In this document: piece by piece, positions 1 through 6,729 of the stretch
Position numbering within the stretch: position 1 is the first letter of the stretch
Layout: each line of letters starts with the position of its first letter
From: Tannerella sp.
GTDB lineage: Bacteria; Bacteroidota; Bacteroidia; Bacteroidales; Tannerellaceae
DNA length: 6,829 nt
Direction of reading: 5' to 3'
Assembly: GCA_031275525.1 (NCBI GenBank)
Contig: JAISOP010000247.1
Coordinates: forward strand, 1-6,829
Translations under genes and position numbers: made by a program
Notes under the pieces: model-generated
Databases searched by the model: none
Seen by the model: only the letters and a program-made list of their open reading frames with translations
Told to the model about the DNA's origin: nothing

Positions 1-3000
1 CTGATACTGATCCTCTTTTTCCCGGTACGGTTAGGGGGTAGCCCTTTTTGCGTGGCCAATCATTTATCCACCTCGCAAGGGTTGGTTTCAAACAATGCCA
101 GGCAAGTGTTCCAGGACAGCGAGGGTTATATCTGGATTGCTACGCGTGAGGGGTTGTGCCGTTTTGACGGCTACCGGATCAAAACCTACAAGTCGAGTTT
201 GCATACCCCGGATTTGCTTTCAAACAACCAACTGAATGTCATTGCCGAAGACCAGGACAAACAAATGTGGATCGGAACGGACAACGGCCTGAATGTCCTG
301 GACAAGACCACCGAAACCATCCGGCAAATTGCGCCCGGACGCCTGAAAAGCAACAGCATTGAGGCGCTTTGCGTCACCCGCCACAATCAAGTCTGGATCG
401 GTACGGCCAACGGTTTGTATCAATATGTGGCCGAAAAAGATTCGTTTGTGTTGTATGATGAAACAAATACCGGCGGACAGTTTAAAGGCTACAATATCAA
501 GGCAATTTACGAGGACTCATCCGGCCATATCTGGATTGGCACCTGGAGTGAAGGCCTTACGCGGAGGGACGGGAAAACGGGCGATTTTTATACCTATCCG
601 CCGATTCACCCACGCAATTCGGCGCATATCATCTTTGAAGACAACCGGCACAATATATGGCTTGTGACGTGGGCCAACGGGCTGGTGCGCCTCGAGAATC
701 CCTATGATACGGCCACCGTGCGCTACGTCTCCTATCAACACGACGGGCATCCGGCCAGCCTGCCCGACAATAACGTATATGCACTGGCGCAGGACCGTAA
801 TACCGGGCGGCTCTGGGTAGGGTCGCGCTCCGGGTTAAGTATTTTGGAGGACAGCCATGACCCTCATTCTTTTCAAAACTACCTGCCCGGACAATCGGAC
901 TTTCCTTATAATGAAGTCAATTCGATTATTTGTGACCGTACGGGCTTGATGTGGTTAGGCTTCCTGGGGGGCGGGGTGTGTACGGTCAATACCGCCGAGC
1001 CGGTTTTTACGGCCCATACGCTGGATGAGGTCAAAAGGCGTACGCAAACCAATAATGTCCGCAGCCTGATGGTGGATGAGGATGGCGCCCTGTGGATGGG
1101 CATCGGCAACAGCGGGCTGGTGGTTTATCACCCGGAGACCCGTCGCTACACTTTTATGGAAGAAGACCCCGCTTTCCGGGACAATCCTGTTTATTCCATT
1201 CATCACATCCGGAAAATTGGCGACGCATACTGGTTGGCAGGCTATGGACAGGGCGTCCTGGTCTATCATCCCGGATCGGAGGCAAACAAACTGAGATGGT
1301 TTACCGAGGACAGGCAACCGGCCTTGAGCGATTCGCGTGCCCTGTATATTTACGAAGATTACAATCACCTGGTTTGGATCGGGACATTCAACGGACTGTC
1401 GATCTATCATCCCGGGAGGGATGAAATGGAGACCGAAACCTTGTTTGGGATGAAGGATGAAGGCAAACAGTATGTGGTCAACCAAATTATTCAGAGCGAC
1501 CGGCAAACGATCTGGGCGGCAACCAACGAAGACGGCGTCTTCCGCCTGGAAATCGATCCCGGTACGTCAAAAATCATCGCCTCCCAGCATTATTCCACCC
1601 AAGAGGGCCGTTTGAACTGCAACCATGTCCAATGTATTTTCTGCGACAGTAAGGGACAGGTCTGGGCCGGCACCCATGGCGGGGGGCTAAGCCTTTGGGA
1701 TGAACAAAACGATGTTTTTGTCTGCGTACAACAGGAATACAACGTTCCGGGCGATTTCATATCGAACATCACCGAAGACCGTCAGGGTAATTTGTGGCTG
1801 GGGACCATCGACGGGCTGATGCGCCTGAAGGACGGTAAATCGTACCTGTTTACCGTGTCCGACGGATTGCCCGACGTCCATTTCAACCCCAATGCCCTCT
1901 ACCAAACCGCCGGCGGCGAAATCTATATCGGAACCCATAACGGCTACAGTTGCTTCCATCCCGGTAGCCTGAGTGAACGCCAGGAGATCTTGCCGACCGT
2001 CATTACCGATATCCTCGTGTTCAATCACCCGCTCGAAAAATTGGACCCGGACCTGCGTGAAAAAATATCGACCCGGGCGGCGGGTTATACGAAGAAAATC
2101 AGCCTGCCTTACAAATACAATAATTTCAGCATCGAATTTGCCACGCTCAACTACCTGAATCCCCTGCAATGCAAGTATGCTTACCGGTTGGACGGCTATG
2201 ACCGTGAATGGCAATATGTGGACGCCGGCAAACGCTCCGCTTCGTACAACAACCTCAAAAGCGGCAACTATACTTTCTCGCTTCAATCGCTGAACGAAAA
2301 TGGCGTATGGGGCGAACTGACCACCTTGAAGGTGGAGATACTGCCTCCTTTCTGGCTGACATGGTGGGCGTTTACCCTCTATTTCGTGCTGGCGGCCCTT
2401 GTCTTCGTTTTCATCCTGAAAATCGTGCGTAACCGGTTGCTGCTGATGAATGAAATTCGTATCAAGGACATGGAAAAGCAGCAAATTGAAGCGCATAATC
2501 AAGAACGGTTGCGGTTCTACACCAATATCACACACGAGCTTCGCACGCCGCTCACCTTGATCCTGGGTCCGCTGGAGGACTTACTCAACGACTCAAAATT
2601 ACCCGGTTATTACCATTCCAAAATCAAAATCATTCACGCCAGCGCAACCCGGCTCCTGAACCTGATCAATCAAATTCTTGAATTTCGCAAAACAGAAACG
2701 CAAAACCGCCGCCTGGCCGTTGCAAAAGGGGATTTGGGCAGCTTAGTCAAAGAAATCGGATTACGTTACAAAGAACTCAATCATAACGATAAGGTAAACA
2801 TCCGTATTTCCATTGAAACGGACCGAACCATGCTGTATTTCGATTCGGAAATTATCACCACGATCCTCAACAACCTGCTGTCGAACGCCGTAAAATACAC
2901 GCCGGAAGGTGAAATCACGCTCAGGCTTGCTTCGGTCTATGAAAAGGGCGAAGAATTTGCCGAAATCAGCGTCTCCGACACCGGATACGGAATAAGTCCC

Positions 3001-4041
3001 GACGATTTGCCGCGGATCTTTGACCGCTATTATCAGGCAAACAGCAAACACCAGGCCTCGGGAACAGGCATCGGGCTGGCGCTTGTCAAATCCCTTGCCG
3101 ACCTGCATAAGGGAATCATTTCGGTAGAAAGTAAGGAGGGCGAAGGAAGCGTTTTTAGCCTCCGTATCATGACCGCCCATACGTATGCGGATTCACTCCA
3201 CAACGCCGACAAACCGGCCGCTTTCATTGAACCGCATCCGGAAGAAGATATCAAGGAAGAGAATAAAGATTCTTTTCCCGTCATACTCATTATTGAGGAC
3301 AACGACGATATCCGCAATTATATGATTAATTCACTGTCCGTTCAATACAAAACCCTGTCGGCATCCAATGGCCGGAAAGGCTTGGAAGCGGCGCAAAACC
3401 ACATCCCCAACCTCATCGTAAGCGACATCATGATGCCCGAAATGGACGGCATCGAACTTTGCCGGAAAATCAAGGATGACATGCGCACAAGCCATATTCC
3501 CGTAGTCCTTCTCACCGCCAAAGACAGCCTCCGGGAGAAAGAAGAAGGCTACGAAAGCGGCGCCGACTCATACCTGACCAAGCCATTCAGCTCCAAACTG
3601 CTCCACAGCCGGATCAACAATCTGCTGGAATCGCGCCGGCGTCTGGCCAGGCAAATCCTGTCGCAAGCAGGAAACATCAAATCCGGGAAAACAATTCCCG
3701 CGCCCCAGATCAACAAACTGGATGCCGAGTTTTTGCAAAAGATTACCGCCATCATCGAAGAGAATATTGCAAGCGATCACCTGAACCTCGCCTTCCTGAC
3801 CACTCAAATCAATATGGCGCAATCCACCTTCTACCGTAAAATAAAAGGGCTGACCGGCATTTCTCCCAACGAATTTATCCGTAAAATCCGGCTGAAAAAC
3901 AGTATCCGGCTGCTAATGACCGATGGATACAACATTTCCGAAGCCGCCTACGACAGCGGATTCAACGATATTTGCTATTTCCGCGAATGTTTCAAGGAAG
4001 AGTACGGCATGACGCCTACGGAATATTTGAAAGTAAAATGA
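1..4041 (+). CDS. Hybrid two-component system regulator (HTCS), 5' partial: periplasmic propeller sensor, kinase, receiver and AraC-type DNA-binding domain
   Basis: One-protein signalling system: periplasmic ligand sensing drives phosphorelay to a DNA-binding output. The frame is open from base 1. The first codons read LILILFFPVRLGG..FCVA, a signal-peptide core and probable cleavage site (CVA|N), so the gene starts left of the window; the GTG at 52 is not its start. Visible length is 1346 aa. Order by nucleotide: 14 Reg_prop-like motifs (W-[IL]-G-T-x-x-G-L type) from 115 to about 1970, which fits two seven-bladed propellers; a Y_Y_Y domain about 2100-2345; a membrane helix about 2353-2430; HisKA with THELRTP (His codon 2533); HATPase with N-box LLSNAVKYT (Asn 2884), DTGYG (2977) and GTGIGLAL (3061); a receiver with EDNDD (3295), phospho-acceptor Asp 3424, Thr 3514 and Lys 3580; and an AraC-type HTH about 3730-4038. 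All catalytic residues are intact. Family members usually control adjacent carbohydrate-use genes; the ligand here is unknown. Confidence 0.95.
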   Translation: MILILFFPVRLGGSPFCVANHLSTSQGLVSNNARQVFQDSEGYIWIATREGLCRFDGYRIKTYKSSLHTPDLLSNNQLNVIAEDQDKQMWIGTDNGLNVLDKTTETIRQIAPGRLKSNSIEALCVTRHNQVWIGTANGLYQYVAEKDSFVLYDETNTGGQFKGYNIKAIYEDSSGHIWIGTWSEGLTRRDGKTGDFYTYPPIHPRNSAHIIFEDNRHNIWLVTWANGLVRLENPYDTATVRYVSYQHDGHPASLPDNNVYALAQDRNTGRLWVGSRSGLSILEDSHDPHSFQNYLPGQSDFPYNEVNSIICDRTGLMWLGFLGGGVCTVNTAEPVFTAHTLDEVKRRTQTNNVRSLMVDEDGALWMGIGNSGLVVYHPETRRYTFMEEDPAFRDNPVYSIHHIRKIGDAYWLAGYGQGVLVYHPGSEANKLRWFTEDRQPALSDSRALYIYEDYNHLVWIGTFNGLSIYHPGRDEMETETLFGMKDEGKQYVVNQIIQSDRQTIWAATNEDGVFRLEIDPGTSKIIASQHYSTQEGRLNCNHVQCIFCDSKGQVWAGTHGGGLSLWDEQNDVFVCVQQEYNVPGDFISNITEDRQGNLWLGTIDGLMRLKDGKSYLFTVSDGLPDVHFNPNALYQTAGGEIYIGTHNGYSCFHPGSLSERQEILPTVITDILVFNHPLEKLDPDLREKISTRAAGYTKKISLPYKYNNFSIEFATLNYLNPLQCKYAYRLDGYDREWQYVDAGKRSASYNNLKSGNYTFSLQSLNENGVWGELTTLKVEILPPFWLTWWAFTLYFVLAALVFVFILKIVRNRLLLMNEIRIKDMEKQQIEAHNQERLRFYTNITHELRTPLTLILGPLEDLLNDSKLPGYYHSKIKIIHASATRLLNLINQILEFRKTETQNRRLAVAKGDLGSLVKEIGLRYKELNHNDKVNIRISIETDRTMLYFDSEIITTILNNLLSNAVKYTPEGEITLRLASVYEKGEEFAEISVSDTGYGISPDDLPRIFDRYYQANSKHQASGTGIGLALVKSLADLHKGIISVESKEGEGSVFSLRIMTAHTYADSLHNADKPAAFIEPHPEEDIKEENKDSFPVILIIEDNDDIRNYMINSLSVQYKTLSASNGRKGLEAAQNHIPNLIVSDIMMPEMDGIELCRKIKDDMRTSHIPVVLLTAKDSLREKEEGYESGADSYLTKPFSSKLLHSRINNLLESRRRLARQILSQAGNIKSGKTIPAPQINKLDAEFLQKITAIIEENIASDHLNLAFLTTQINMAQSTFYRKIKGLTGISPNEFIRKIRLKNSIRLLMTDGYNISEAAYDSGFNDICYFRECFKEEYGMTPTEYLKVK

Positions 4042-4406
4042 AAGTGGCGGACGAAGCCCATGCGGTAAAGAATGGAAAATGAACCGACCATAGTGCCTAT
4101 CTTTTGCCCTTTTCCGGGGCGGTTAATATTCGGCAGAGGTAACGCTTTGTTGCGTTCCTTGCGTATCTTCTTTGCGCACTTTGCGGTAAGAATATCTAAC
4201 CGCAAGGGACGCAAAGGTTTCGCAAAGGGTTTTATATCGTAAAAACGGAAAAAGCGTCATATAAAGTGTATGTGGGGGGAGGCTTATAAAAAAGGGAACC
4301 TCTAAAAAAACCCGAGCTCTGCGGTCGGCGGAAAGGCACAGGCTCAGGCACAAGAGCCGACAGGGCAGCAGCATACGTTTTATATCCGGTTTCCTTCCGA
4401 TGCCAC
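4042..4406. other. Gene-free gap between convergent HTCS and murI
   Basis: This 365-base spacer separates the stop codons of two convergent genes. I see no credible gene in it: short open frames exist but lack a family signature, and one runs through the repeat cluster. It holds the CGCAAAG inverted repeat described separately. To its right, on the minus strand, weak stems (GTCGGC pairing with GCCGAC around 4327-4358, GGCTC with GAGCC inside) precede a run of seven T's (minus strand, 4304-4310). These could end murI transcription, but the spacing between stem and T-run is longer than in a classical terminator. No clear intrinsic terminator follows the HTCS stop; an imperfect GCCC/GGGC stem near 4106-4120 is the best local candidate and lacks a T-tract. 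Confidence 0.7.
4150..4229. repeat. Inverted cluster of CGCAAAG-type repeat units
   Basis: Units resembling CGCAAAG or its complement CTTTGCG recur about seven times. They are arranged as an inverted pair: the left arm is on the complement (4150-4187) and the right arm on the plus strand (4199-4229). The inner arms, 4170-4187 and 4199-4216, pair at 15 of 18 positions around an 11-base A/T-rich centre (4188-4198). Similar CGCAAAG-rich intergenic repeats occur in several bacterial genomes, from general knowledge; I cannot confirm here that this one is repeated elsewhere in its own genome. The transcript could fold into a long hairpin and act as a bidirectional terminator between the convergent genes, but that is inference. 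Confidence 0.7.
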
Positions 4407-5237
4407 TTAACCGATTACCACCTGCTTCACGGCTGCGACCGGGCGTTTGAGGAAAAGCGACGCCATGTCCGAAAATTTGGCTACGGATTCGGTCGTCAGA
4501 AAACGGCAGCGCCCTCCCTTCGTCAACCGCCCGTCTATCTCCGGATGGCGGAAGAGGTAGTCTTGCAACCGCTCCGCCACCTGCTCTCCCTGCGGAAAGA
4601 GCGTAATTTCGCGGGGCAGGAACTGCTTGATCTTATCCGTCATCAGCGGATAGTGCGTACAGCCCAGCAGGATGGTGTCGATCTGCGGGTCCCGCGTCAG
4701 CAGCCGGTCGACGTGCTGTTTCACGAAGTAGTCGGCGCCGGGCGATCCGTATTCGTTGTTTTCGACCAGCGGCACCCACATCGGACAGGCTTCGCTCACC
4801 AGGGTGACATGCGGGAACAGCTTGGCGATTTCCAGTGTGTACGACCGGGAAACGATGGTACCCGGCGTTCCGAAAATGCCGATGTGTTTGGTACGGCTCA
4901 GGCGGTCGACGACCTCGACGGTGGGGCGTATGATACCCAGCACCCGCCGCGTGGGGTCGATGTGGGGCAGGTCGCGCTGCTGGATGGTTCGTAGCGCTTT
5001 GGCCGAGGCCGTATTGCAGGCCAGGATCACCAGCGGGCAGCCGGCGTCGAAAAGGTAATGCACCGACTGGCGCGTAAACTGGTAAACCACTTCAAACGAC
5101 CGTGTCCCGTAGGGTGTCCGGGCATTGTCGCCCAGATACAGGTAATCGTACTGCGGCAGCCGGTTGCGTATCTTTTCCAGAATGGTCAGTCCGCCGTAGC
5201 CCGAATCAAAAATGCCGATGGGTATGTTTTTATTCAT
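4407..5237 (-). CDS. murI: Glutamate racemase
   Basis: Cofactor-independent enzyme that interconverts L- and D-glutamate in the cytoplasm, supplying D-Glu for the peptidoglycan stem peptide. The 276-aa product has the normal family length and all hallmark motifs: GIFDSGYGG near the N-terminus (Asp11, Ser12), YLGDNARTPYG (about 34-44), the first catalytic cysteine in ACNTASA (Cys74), and the second in GCTHYPL (Cys193, followed by His195). ATG at 5237 gives a family-typical start (MNKNIPIGIFDSGYGG), preceded by a modest purine-rich GGAAG. It lies downstream of two ompH-like genes on the same strand, an order common in Bacteroidales. A strong terminator-like hairpin sits only 11 bases upstream of the start, and I find no TAnnTTTG element in the 111-base gap, so expression probably depends on read-through or an unrecognised promoter. 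Confidence 0.97.
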   Translation of the reverse strand: MNKNIPIGIFDSGYGGLTILEKIRNRLPQYDYLYLGDNARTPYGTRSFEVVYQFTRQSVHYLFDAGCPLVILACNTASAKALRTIQQRDLPHIDPTRRVLGIIRPTVEVVDRLSRTKHIGIFGTPGTIVSRSYTLEIAKLFPHVTLVSEACPMWVPLVENNEYGSPGADYFVKQHVDRLLTRDPQIDTILLGCTHYPLMTDKIKQFLPREITLFPQGEQVAERLQDYLFRHPEIDGRLTKGGRCRFLTTESVAKFSDMASLFLKRPVAAVKQVVIG

Positions 5238-5248
5238 CTGCTTCCATC

Positions 5249-5285
5249 AAAAAAAAGATGCCTTTTCCCCGGCGGGAAAGACATC
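5249..5285 (-). terminator. Intrinsic terminator or attenuator immediately upstream of murI
   Basis: On the minus strand the sequence from 5285 to 5257 folds as GATGTCTTTCCC, loop GCCG, then GGGAAAAGGCATC. This is a stem of about 12 pairs with one G-U pair and one bulged A. Eight U's follow directly (5256-5249). Shape and U-tract match a classical rho-independent terminator for the ompH transcript. On the plus strand the same stem is followed by CCCTTTTTTCC, so it may be weakly bidirectional. The U-tract ends 11 bases before the murI ATG, an unusually tight arrangement. Confidence 0.8.
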
Positions 5286-5294
5286 CCCTTTTTT

Positions 5295-5310
5295 CCTGAA
5301 AAATCTCAGG
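5295..5310 (-). other. Small stem-loop in the ompH-murI spacer
   Basis: On the minus strand CCTGA and TCAGG form a 5-bp stem around the loop GATTTT. It lies between the large post-ompH stem-loop and the terminator hairpin. It is short enough to be chance on its own; it is listed because it is the middle of three consecutive stems in a 111-base gap. Confidence 0.4.
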
Positions 5311-5312
5311 CT

Positions 5313-5347
5313 GCGCAACATGCCGGAATGCTCGATCCCGGCTGCGC
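5313..5347 (-). other. GC-rich stem-loop directly after the downstream ompH stop codon
   Basis: One base past the stop codon, the minus strand reads GCGCAGCCGG, an 11-base loop, CCGGC, a 4-base bulge ATGT, then TGCGC. This gives ten pairs in two blocks of five. A short U-rich stretch (GATTTTTC) follows about ten bases later, inside the next stem. It may protect the 3' end of the ompH mRNA, act as a first weak terminator, or be part of a larger fold that includes the terminator before murI. Confidence 0.6.
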
Positions 5348-5348
5348 G

Positions 5349-5846
5349 CTACTTTAATCCAAGTTTGGTTTTTACAAAGGGTGTGGCGTCGATGGCGGCG
5401 CTTCCGACGTAAAGCAATGCCTGCGGATTGATGATGACGGCATATCCCTTTTCGTCGCCCACCGCCTTGATGGCGTTCTGTATCTTTTCCCGAATGGGGG
5501 CATACAATTCTTCGGCCTGCCTTTCCATATCCTGACGGGCGCTGGGAACGTAGTTCTGAATGCGTGTCTCCAGGTCCTGGATTTCCTGCTGGCGGCGCAG
5601 TTTGATGTTTTCCGTCAGCGAGTCCTGCTGCGCCATATAGTCGGCATATTTTTTCTGATACTCGTCCGTCATGACCTTCAAGTCCTTTTCATACTGTTCG
5701 TTCAGAGCGGCCAGTTTGGTCTCGACCTCGGAGACTTCCGGCATCGCATTAAAAATTTCCGCCTGATTGACAATTGCAATTTTCACCTCCTGTGCACAAA
5801 GCCCCAGCGGGAGCAGTGCAAACCATAGAACTATTAATTTTCTCAT
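5349..5846 (-). CDS. OmpH/Skp-family periplasmic chaperone-like protein (gene B, downstream copy)
   Basis: Predicted secreted protein of the OmpH/Skp family, whose members hold unfolded outer-membrane proteins in the periplasm. The chosen ATG at 5846 gives 165 aa beginning MRKLIVLWFALLPLGLCA|QE, a signal peptide with likely cleavage after Ala18. The mature part starts with the family pattern VKIAIVNQAEIFNAMPE, continues as a highly charged, Gln/Glu/Lys-rich coiled coil (roughly 40-125), and ends in a small domain (EKGYAVIIN..ALLYVGSAAIDATP). Family proteins are typically about 160-180 aa. A longer frame reaches an ATG at 5930, but it adds a polar 28-residue tail before the signal peptide and begins inside the likely promoter, so it is rejected. 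LGLC resembles a lipobox but has Leu just before Cys, so a lipoprotein is unlikely. It lies 84 bases downstream of the related gene A and 111 bases upstream of murI. Confidence 0.9.
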   Translation of the reverse strand: MRKLIVLWFALLPLGLCAQEVKIAIVNQAEIFNAMPEVSEVETKLAALNEQYEKDLKVMTDEYQKKYADYMAQQDSLTENIKLRRQQEIQDLETRIQNYVPSARQDMERQAEELYAPIREKIQNAIKAVGDEKGYAVIINPQALLYVGSAAIDATPFVKTKLGLK

Positions 5847-5917
5847 TTTAGCTGTCTTATTTAGTTTATTATTTTGTTTATCCGATCTTTTATGTTGTTT
5901 ATCAAACGATTTGCGTG

Positions 5918-5948
5918 CAAAGGTATGCATTTATTTCGAATACCCCAA
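5918..5948 (-). promoter_or_regulatory. Bacteroidota-type promoter for the downstream ompH gene
   Basis: On the minus strand TTG (5948-5946) is followed after exactly 20 bases by TACCTTTG (5925-5918). This matches the Bacteroidota -33 TTG and -7 TAnnTTTG pattern. The -33 part lies inside the last codons of the upstream ompH gene and the -7 part just after its stop. The predicted start would leave a leader of about 65 bases before the ATG at 5846. The call rests on motif and spacing only. Confidence 0.55.
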
Positions 5949-6449
5949 TTTCACAAGTACTTCATTGCTGATGTCAATCTTGGGCGAGGCAAAAATGAGG
6001 CTCATGGCCGATGCGCGGTCAACCACGGCCTGGTAGCCCTTGTCTTCGGCAATTTCTTTCACGGCGTTGTAAATCTCGTCTTGAATCGGTTTCATCAGGC
6101 TGTTCCGTTTCTGGTACAGTTCGCCCTCCGCCCCGAAATAGCTGCGCTTCAAATCCTGCGCTTCCTGTTCTTTTTTTACGATTTCCTCTTCGCGTTTCGT
6201 CTTCATCTCGGCCGAAAGAAACACCAGGTCGCTCTGGTAGCTTTTATACATGTTCTGCGCCTCCTGCCGGAGCGCTTCCACTTCGTTTTGCCACTTCTTC
6301 GACAACTGCGCCAGTTGTTCGTTTGTCATCTCATACTGCGGAATATTCTTCAGGATATATTCCATGTCAATCAGCGCAAATTTCTGCGCCGTGAGTACCG
6401 GCAAAAACAGCAACCACATTCCTATTAATAAAATACTTTTCCTTTTCAT
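5931..6449 (-). CDS. OmpH/Skp-family periplasmic chaperone-like protein (gene A, upstream copy)
   Basis: Predicted secreted 172-aa protein of the OmpH/Skp family. The ATG at 6449 gives MKRKSILLIGMWLLFLPVLTA|QK, a clear signal peptide with likely cleavage after Ala21. The mature N-terminus FALIDMEYILKNIPQYE is the family's first strand and helix. Residues about 40-125 are a long charged coiled coil rich in Gln, Glu and Lys, and the C-terminal part (EDKGYQAVVDRASAMSLIFASPKIDIS) closes the body domain as in Skp. It is clearly paralogous to the next gene but diverged: the two share the fold pattern and a KGY(A/Q)xVxx motif, with different coiled-coil sequences. In many Bacteroidales such pairs follow bamA, which is not seen immediately upstream here. 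The AT-rich leader lacks a strong Shine-Dalgarno, as is usual in this phylum. Confidence 0.93.
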   Translation of the reverse strand: MKRKSILLIGMWLLFLPVLTAQKFALIDMEYILKNIPQYEMTNEQLAQLSKKWQNEVEALRQEAQNMYKSYQSDLVFLSAEMKTKREEEIVKKEQEAQDLKRSYFGAEGELYQKRNSLMKPIQDEIYNAVKEIAEDKGYQAVVDRASAMSLIFASPKIDISNEVLVKLGYSK

Positions 6450-6484
6450 AAGTCATTCTTTTTTATGGTTTCGTATCCTGCCTG

Positions 6485-6492
6485 CAAAGATA
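6485..6492 (-). promoter_or_regulatory. Probable -7 promoter element for the upstream ompH gene
   Basis: The minus strand reads TATCTTTG (6492-6485), an exact TAnnTTTG match, 35 bases upstream of the ATG at 6449. That placement implies a leader of about 30 bases. No convincing TTG is found at the expected -33 distance (near 6513-6515), so the promoter may be weak or activator-dependent, or the match may be chance. Confidence 0.45.
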
Positions 6493-6522
6493 GGCAAGAG
6501 TTTCGTCCCTCATACCGGATTA

Positions 6523-6535
6523 CGTTAAATTAACG
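6523..6535. promoter_or_regulatory. Perfect 13-base palindrome, possible operator
   Basis: CGTTAA, a central A, then TTAACG. It lies 31 bases upstream of the candidate -7 element of the ompH pair, a position where a regulator could bind. Short AT-rich palindromes also arise by chance, and no known operator is recognised. Confidence 0.25.
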
Positions 6536-6670
6536 GGACTTGCACGCAAAAGCTCTGTAGAGTATATTTTATGAATTCGCTGCCCGGAGATGAAAAAAAA
6601 CAGACGGATTTTAACTTTAAAACATGCCGTATAACATGAAGAAAAGCGGAGCGGTTTTCATTCTGTGTGG

Positions 6671-6678
6671 TAACTTTG
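6671..6678 (+). promoter_or_regulatory. Probable -7 promoter element for a rightward gene
   Basis: TAACTTTG matches TAnnTTTG on the plus strand. It lies 29 bases before an ATG at 6707 and 52 bases before an ATG at 6730. No TTG sits at the usual -33 distance; the equivalent position reads GGA. The T-rich GGTTTTCATT just downstream of it gives no better match. Confidence 0.4.
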
Positions 6679-6729
6679 TACCCATCTTAGAAGAAACAGA
6701 TTTTTTATGGAAACGGTTGTATTCATCTT

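Noticed and set aside
955..2535. Long minus-strand open frames inside the HTCS (955-1506 and 1687-2535)
   Set aside because: They are antisense to a clearly coding frame, have no family motif and arise from its codon bias.
52..4041. GTG at 52 as the HTCS start codon
   Set aside because: The frame is open to base 1 and the upstream codons encode the end of a signal peptide; the true start is outside the window.
4150..4229. CRISPR array
   Set aside because: The units are short, irregular and inverted, with no uniform spacers and no cas genes nearby.
4123..4374. 83-codon minus-strand open frame in the convergent gap
   Set aside because: It runs through the CGCAAAG repeat, has no recognisable domain and is best explained as a chance frame.
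4545..5357. Plus-strand open frames over murI and its upstream gap
   Set aside because: They are antisense to murI, whose catalytic motifs are intact; they show no domain signature.
5349..5930. Longer version of the downstream ompH gene starting at 5930
   Set aside because: It adds 28 polar residues in front of a good signal peptide, starts one base after the previous gene's stop and overlaps the likely -7 element.
5874..6428. 184-codon plus-strand open frame over the upstream ompH gene
   Set aside because: It mirrors the Gln/Glu/Lys-rich coiled coil, giving a Phe/Leu-rich shadow; the opposite strand has a signal peptide and family motifs.
6370..6456. Short out-of-frame upstream ATG (6456) overlapping the upstream ompH start
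   Set aside because: It gives about 29 codons with no supporting signal; overlapping ATGs in AT-rich leaders are common by chance.
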